Shown: in pieces, positions 59,061 to 64,000 of the stretch | Numbering within the stretch: position 1 is the stretch's first letter | Layout: the number at the start of each line of letters is the position of its first letter | Source of the DNA: Schistocephalus solidus | Taxonomy: Eukaryota; Platyhelminthes; Cestoda; Diphyllobothriidea; Diphyllobothriidae | NCBI GenBank assembly: GCA_017591395.1 | Contig: WEDG01001272.1 | Location: 53,738-117,737, forward strand | DNA: 64,000 nucleotides | Reading direction: 5' to 3' | Notes under the pieces: generated by a model | What the model saw: only the letters and a program-made list of their open reading frames with translations | Databases searched by the model: none | What the model was told of the DNA's origin: nothing | Position numbers and translations under genes: made by a program

Positions 59061-59790
59061 GCCGCCATAGCGCGTGGTGGTTAGGGTCTTGAGTCAGAAT
59101 TAGAAAGCGTCCCAGAATCAATAATCTAGGCACTTTTAGGGCCCACCTATAGTCAAAAGTATTAAGAAACCTTACAAAATTCGGACTCATATTCCAATAA
59201 GGCAAATGACGGAGAGGGAAAGGTCACCCATTGGCTAAATTATGTTGTGTCTGCCGTCTAAAAAATGTTCCAGCAGCGGGTTGAAAATAATTTACCAGAT
59301 TTGCCAGTTTTCAAACAGCATTATGCCCGCTGTAACAATATTTGCACAGTCAAAGTGCTATATTTAGTGTAAAACCAGTCGCTAAAAAATTTAAACATTG
59401 TTCTGGAGGAAGTAGACGATGTGCGTCACCTTGGGAGAAAATGTTAAGAACATGGTAGCAATCAAACCAAAGCGTCAATGATTACCTTTTTCCTAGGGAA
59501 CTTGTGGGTCTTATCAAAGTGGCCGGCGCTTGGCATGAGTTCCTTTTCGGCAAAATCCCGACAAGTTCGTCGAATATTCTGATGGAGCTCGGAAAGGTCA
59601 CTTATTGTAAAGTGTCGAGCCGGTTGAGAAAACGTTAAGCCTGAAATGAAGGATCGTTTATTTCAGGTTGCCGTATAATATTATACAGGTAAAATATTAT
59701 ATCATCCTTTCCAGAAATATTCAGCAGCTGCCGCTCTAGATCTAGCATAATCGAGAAAGATGTGCTTGTCTTTGCTTTCCAACCAATTGG
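59061..59790. other. Intergenic stretch, nothing recognised
   Basis: No gene or repeat was recognised; the last 150 bases may be decayed upstream sequence of the transposon-like remnant that follows. Confidence 0.35.
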
Positions 59791-60440
59791 TTGAAAACTT
59801 GCGAAAGTAATGTAGGTTATTGTAAGCGATTGTTTAAACTTTTTACTCGCAAATTTTCTGTACAATATGGCGTCGAGCACATAGTCTACAATGTGCACAG
59901 CCTGAGGCACATTGCAGCTGACGCAGAACGACAAGGTCCGCTTGATACTTTTTCCACTATAATTTTTGAAAGCTACTTAGGTAGATTAAAGAAAATGTTT
60001 AGAAGTCCTTCACGACCTCTAGAGCAGATGGCTAGATGTTTAAGGGAGATTGAGGTTAACACACGCCCATTGGGGCCTTCTTTAACGAGGTTGCTTCGTG
60101 GGCATAACAGGGGTCCGTTACCATCTGGATAGGAAATCAGTTAGCAGTACGAATGCGTGCTCAAAGGACGCTTTCGCATAGATATCACACTAGCCAACAG
60201 AGGCATTGGTTTTGGCAATAAAATAGTGTGCGTGAAAAGCATACTTGTTGATCAAAATGGATGTGCATGCTTGGTATTTTAGTGAATTTGTCAACTAGTC
60301 TTATTACTCCGACTTCCAAAGAAATCATCACTTATGAGCGTTTATAAAGCTGACATGGAAAACGCTGTTAGGTGTGTGCCTTTTCCATCTTCTTTCACTA
60401 AATACATATGCCTTACTCATGAACACTATTCGATATTAAT
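59791..60440 (+). pseudogene. C-terminal part of a DNA-transposon-associated protein
   Basis: The + frame at 59791-60132 reads LFTRKFSVQYGVEHIVYNVH, SLRHIAADAERQGPLDTFST, then FESYLGRLKKMFRSPSRPLE. This resembles the conserved 'YNVHxLxHLxxDVxxFGPLDxFSAFxFENxxxxLKKxxRxPxxPLQQ' region of a large transposon-encoded family found in arthropods and cnidarians. Broken frames continue with RGPLPSG, a YKADMENAVRCVPFPSSF block and HEHYSI near 60430, matching the normal downstream end of that family. I recall the family but not a secure name; it is often lumped with En/Spm-type transposases. Host domestication is unlikely given the stops. Confidence 0.45.
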
Positions 60441-60814
60441 TGAGATCATCAACAGCTTTTAGGAAGCCACTTAATGTCCTTTTGCTATAGCGAGCAATGT
60501 TTTTGAACCCTAAAACGCACGGCCCACATAGTGAGTAGTTTGCCAGCGTTGAGAGGAAGAAATTGTCCTAATAATAGGATGATCCTTCATATGCTAACTT
60601 AATTCATTCCCCTTTTTTCTGTGCACTTGCAGACCTTATTAGGAGTGACTTGCCTTTACGTAGGCTTTCTCAGCACCAAGGCCGCTCGGCAATATGTGAG
60701 GCTATCTACCATTCTATTTCATCACCCGCTCAGTAATAGATAAGGCTATCTACCTTCCCATTTCATCACCGATTTCAACGCACGTAAGTAGCCCTTAAAT
60801 AACTGTGTTCTCTT

Positions 60815-61290
60815 CAGGAGCTACTAGACGCTGTGAACGGCTCATTTGAAACGATACCCACGACTGATCATCCCAATAACAACGGTGACACATCGTTTTT
60901 CGTTTAATTTCTTCAGGAGAAGTGGTGGAATCAACGGAGACTAACGTTGCACTCAATCTACAGCGGGCGATCTTACTGATGTGTACGCAGATAGCTGAAA
61001 TCTCAGCGAAACTGGATTACGTTTTAGAGGCCCAACGAAAAACGCTAGTGTCTACGACATTTAGATGCGCTCCATTGGCAGCAGCCCTGTTCATCAGGCT
61101 CGGCAGCTCCCAGCTGCCCAAAAATCCCCTGCCATAGAGGTGGCATTCAGCAATTGAATTTCGCCAACTGAATAACCAGCTGTTAAACCAAGAGTTTCCA
61201 TGATCAGCTGGTATGCTAACTGTTTATTCAAAAACTCTTGTATGAGACCTCCTATCATATCTGCCTCGGCGGACACAATATTGATTATTT
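60815..61290 (+). other. Possible second ORF of the same transposon-like element
   Basis: After a CTTCAG acceptor-like site at 60813-60818, GAGCTACTAGACGC opens ELLDAVNGSFETIPT; after a second TTCTTCAG near 60918 comes NVALNLQRAILLMCTQIAEI and SAKLDYVLEAQRKT. The last part is a short amphipathic, coiled-coil-like helix of the kind that precedes DUF4806-type domains. No such domain can be confirmed downstream. The assignment is tentative. Confidence 0.25.
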
Positions 61291-62440
61291 TGTTAAACGA
61301 ATATTTTTTTCTATATTTGACGATTAAATTAGTCTATACGTTAAATTGAAAAGGATGCAAGGTTAAAGATTGTCTGACAAAGTCAAACAAATATGAGGGC
61401 ATGCAGGGTTAGTCAATCAATACCTGCCTCACTGTCACTATTTAGAGGTTTTTGCTGCCTGGAATGCGAGCGGTACGCATAAGTTATCCAAATTGGAATA
61501 TGCCACCAACAAATGACTTAAAAGGTTGCTTGACAGACATTGCCAGAGGCAGCTAAAGCAACAAATTAAACAGCCAGCAAATGATAAGACGATTTCCAGT
61601 TTTTTAAAGTATTGTTGACTTGCAGGCAACAGTGCACAACTATCATCGGCTAACCTACCGCCTTCAACACAATGACGACCGAGGAACAAGTGACCGAAAA
61701 CCTTTGTACATTTCTATTTGAATTTTTTGATAAACGTTTCTGTAAGGAAAGTCTTCACAATGCCATGGGTATTACAGACGTAGAAGGTTAAGGAAAGAAT
61801 TCAAGCGGAAAGCGTGAGTACCATTTTCACCGGTTGCCTACTATCTCGATTAATCGATATCAACTAGGCATATATTTTGCGGCCAAAATAGATATGCCAC
61901 CTATATCTCGATATACATATCTCGATTAATAGACATGTAATGGACAGCTAGTAGATATTGCTTGCTAGTAGGGAAAAAATGCTTTTAATGTGGATCTAGC
62001 ACTCCCGATTAAAAATCTTAAAATAATAAGAATATTGGTCTAGACATCTTAACTATCAGCTGTTAGTTAACTCGAGTTAACAACATTATAAAAATAATTA
62101 TTAAAGACCGATTCTAAATACCATGTGCAACATTTCCACAGGCAAGTACTCCTCGTTGTAGCAACTGTCGCAGCATAACACGCATCGCATGCAACTAGAT
62201 CAGTAAACCAAAGTATGCTTATAGAAAGTATAAATGCATTACTGTGCTGAAGTAACTTTAGTCCAGACAAACAAATATTTAAGGTCATCCAGAAACTTGC
62301 AGCCTATTGTACTGAAAGTTTTATTGACCAAAACAGGGACACCAGCATGGTTGTATCAAGTTTGGTGGATGGACGCTGACCAATAAGATACGGCAATCAC
62401 TTGTCCCTTTCTACCTTGGGGCTCGCTCTCGTTATCTCGG
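61291..62440. other. Intergenic stretch with small palindromes
   Basis: No gene was recognised. 61846-61930 holds two copies of TATCTCGATTAAT and nearby palindromes (ATTAATCGAT), an AT-rich cluster of unknown meaning. Confidence 0.4.
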
Positions 62441-62441
62441 T

Positions 62442-63240
62442 CTACTTTGCATTTAAAAGTATCAAAAATTTTCGAAAGGTCCACCACCTCAGGAAGTCCG
62501 TATCACGTTTTTCAGCGCAGTCTTGTCGATAAAAACTGAGGTTATCTAAAGCGAGCTTCGAGTCCGAAATTACAGCATGAACCCAAGATTCCGTGATGCA
62601 CAAAACATCTGGGTCAAAATCAAAAGCAATGGTTCTTAGGTGAGTCAAGTTTATCACGATTTCACGGTCAGATTTGGGCAAAGCAGAATTATTTGATTCA
62701 TTTTTTTGCCAACAACTTTACAATTGAAACTAGCCTCACTCTCTCAATTCCTCTGCTGTCAAATTTAAATTCACATCTAACTACCATTTATTTATCGCCT
62801 TCACGTATTAAATCAGAACTAGCTCGCCTAAAAATGCACATTCGTTTGGAAACGATAACATTACAAAATTCTCTTATTAAGCAGCTAACAGATTTTTCAC
62901 CGTTACTGAGCAAAATGTTCTCAGTATTTCTGGAAAACGGCTTCTTCCCCGATTATTGGAAAACTTCTATTACCATTCCAGTTTTTAACTCTCTTTCCCG
63001 CTTTGACATTCATAACTATCGCGTTGTTCATCAAAAGCCATCGCTTCCTAAACTATTCGAAAAACTAGTAGTAAAACAAACAACGGATCTTTGCATAAGT
63101 AATCGAATTCTCAAGTCCTCCCTACATGGCTTTTTACCAGACCACTCTTGTGAAACCTCACATGTGCCTTTTCTAAATCTACTAACATCTCTTCGTTATG
63201 ATCATCTATCTGCAGCAGTTATCTATTTTGATCTTAAGTC
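62442..63240. mobile_element. LINE B copy 2 with internal inversion
   Basis: 62680-62442 on - encodes the endonuclease start (LRTIAFDFDPDVLCITESWV), homologous to 21740-21800 of LINE B copy 1. 62677-63240 on + encodes the RT region (FFANNFTIETSLTLSIPLLS, NGFFPDYWKTSITIPVF, HGFLPDHSCETSHVPFLNLL, AVIYFDLKS), homologous to 22840-23380. The two pieces meet head to head near 62680, skipping about 1 kb of element. The RT part ends where the 3' end of LINE A copy 3 is inserted. Confidence 0.75.
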
Positions 63241-64000
63241 ACTTTAAGTCACTTTATTGAGGGAAGTAGGCTTTCGCCCTTGAGCTCCCTATTCATATGC
63301 AAAAATGTCAATAGTATAAATGTTTACAGTGATATATCTGACAAATGAAAATGTAGGGTCATCGATATGTGTGGGCCAGGCGCAACCTGCCACTGTTTAC
63401 ACAATCTTCATTATATTGACAATAGTTTCTCAGAAAATGAGTATCTAGTTTGAATTTAAATGCATCAACAGTTTCTGAAAGGACAACATCCTCAGGGAGT
63501 CCGTTCCATGCTCCAACGACCCTCTGCGAAAAGGCGTTCCGACGGACTTCCGTGTGGACAAACTTCCTCTGCAGTTTAAAGGGATGACCCCGCAGATGTT
63601 CCGTCCCAGCCAATTCGAAGAAGTCAGCAAATTCTAGAGCACAATCGCGGCCTCTGACAATCCTGTAGGTTTGGATGAGGTCACCACGTAGTTGCCTGTA
63701 ATTTAGAGGAAACAAATCAAGTTCAACCAGTCTGGCTTCGTAAGGCAGATGACTTAGATTCTTGAACATCTTCGTAGCCCTCGCCTGCACTCGTTCCAGC
63801 TGTAGATAATCCTTCTTAAACCACGGACGCCAGGCCTGGATGGAATATTCCAAGTGAGATCGAACAAATACCCCGTAGGTTTTTCGGAAGAGTTCCTTAT
63901 CAATCTGCACAAACCCACGTCTGAGCGCAAATAAGACCTGTGTAGCGCGTTTTGCTGCCTTTTAAACACTGTGAAGATGGTTTAAGTGAGGAGTGTATTA
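63240..64000 (-). mobile_element. LINE A copy 3, 3' end, running off the window
   Basis: The - strand from 64000 to 63360 encodes the CR1-type RT tail: AAKRATQVLFALRRGF, KELFRKTYGVFVRSHLEYS, LERVQARATKMFKNLSHLPY, RQLRGDLIQTYRIVRG and VVGAWNGLPEDVVLSE. It aligns with 12286-12850 of copy 1. From 63910 the frame is open for 183 codons, better preserved than the other copies. The 3' UTR ends near 63240 with a doubled AAGTCACTTTA-type unit. Confidence 0.85.

Noticed and set aside
61094..61276. Missing ACADS N-terminal exon on the - strand
   Set aside because: The predicted peptide has no match to the acyl-CoA dehydrogenase N-terminal helical domain and lacks proper splice context.

Overview
This window is flatworm-type nuclear DNA: intron-split housekeeping genes embedded in a dense, mostly decayed transposon landscape. 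The best guess is a diphyllobothriidean tapeworm (Spirometra, Dibothriocephalus or Schistocephalus type). That rests on remembered resemblance of the non-LTR C-terminal zinc fingers (repeated 'SRIGLVGHLRIHRTETGEP' modules), the RTE C-terminus, the gypsy gag start and the tRNA-headed SINE to repeats of those genomes; I could not search a database. There is no bacterial-style operon, CRISPR array or rRNA.

Only two host genes are recognisable, and they converge. CSN5 (COP9 signalosome subunit 5, JAMM isopeptidase) lies on the + strand as five coding exons between 582 and 9025. They join into a clean 353-residue frame with an intact metal site. ACADS (short-chain acyl-CoA dehydrogenase) lies on the - strand, with its last four exons between 57268 and 46349. 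Its N-terminal exon(s) were not found. Two of the four ACADS exons carry a one-base frameshift, so the copy is either decaying or the assembly has indel errors there.

Layout: 1-581 upstream of CSN5; 582-9025 CSN5, whose intron 2 holds a Penelope-like element (PLE), a SINE and an unclassified repeat, and whose intron 4 holds a telomere-like repeat element; 9026-12110 old SINE, PLE and R1 repeats; 12112-17150 a near-complete CR1-like LINE (family A) on -; 17800-19280 RT remnants on -; 20392-25305 a near-complete LINE of a second family (B) on +; 25460-27870 a decayed family A copy on +; 27870-35500 an AT-rich stretch with nothing recognisable; 36290-39500 a SINE plus a PLE with inverted terminal arms, hammerhead-like motifs and a long (TA)n tract; 42460-43690 an RTE fragment; 43960-44490 a gypsy LTR and gag start; 46349-57268 ACADS with PLE, telomere-like, R1, hammerhead-like and zinc-finger elements in its introns; 57390-61300 SINEs, repeats and a DNA-transposon-like remnant; 62440-64000 a LINE B copy with an internal inversion, interrupted by a LINE A 3' end.

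The genes do not form a pathway. What ties the window together is retroelement biology: at least five retroelement classes (CR1-like A and B, RTE-like, PLE, gypsy) and tRNA-SINEs nested in introns and in each other. The most unusual items are the PLE with inverted arms and hammerhead-like motifs, a second motif of the same layout in an ACADS intron, a three-copy element with a degenerate telomere-repeat core, and a LINE with a twin-priming-like inversion.
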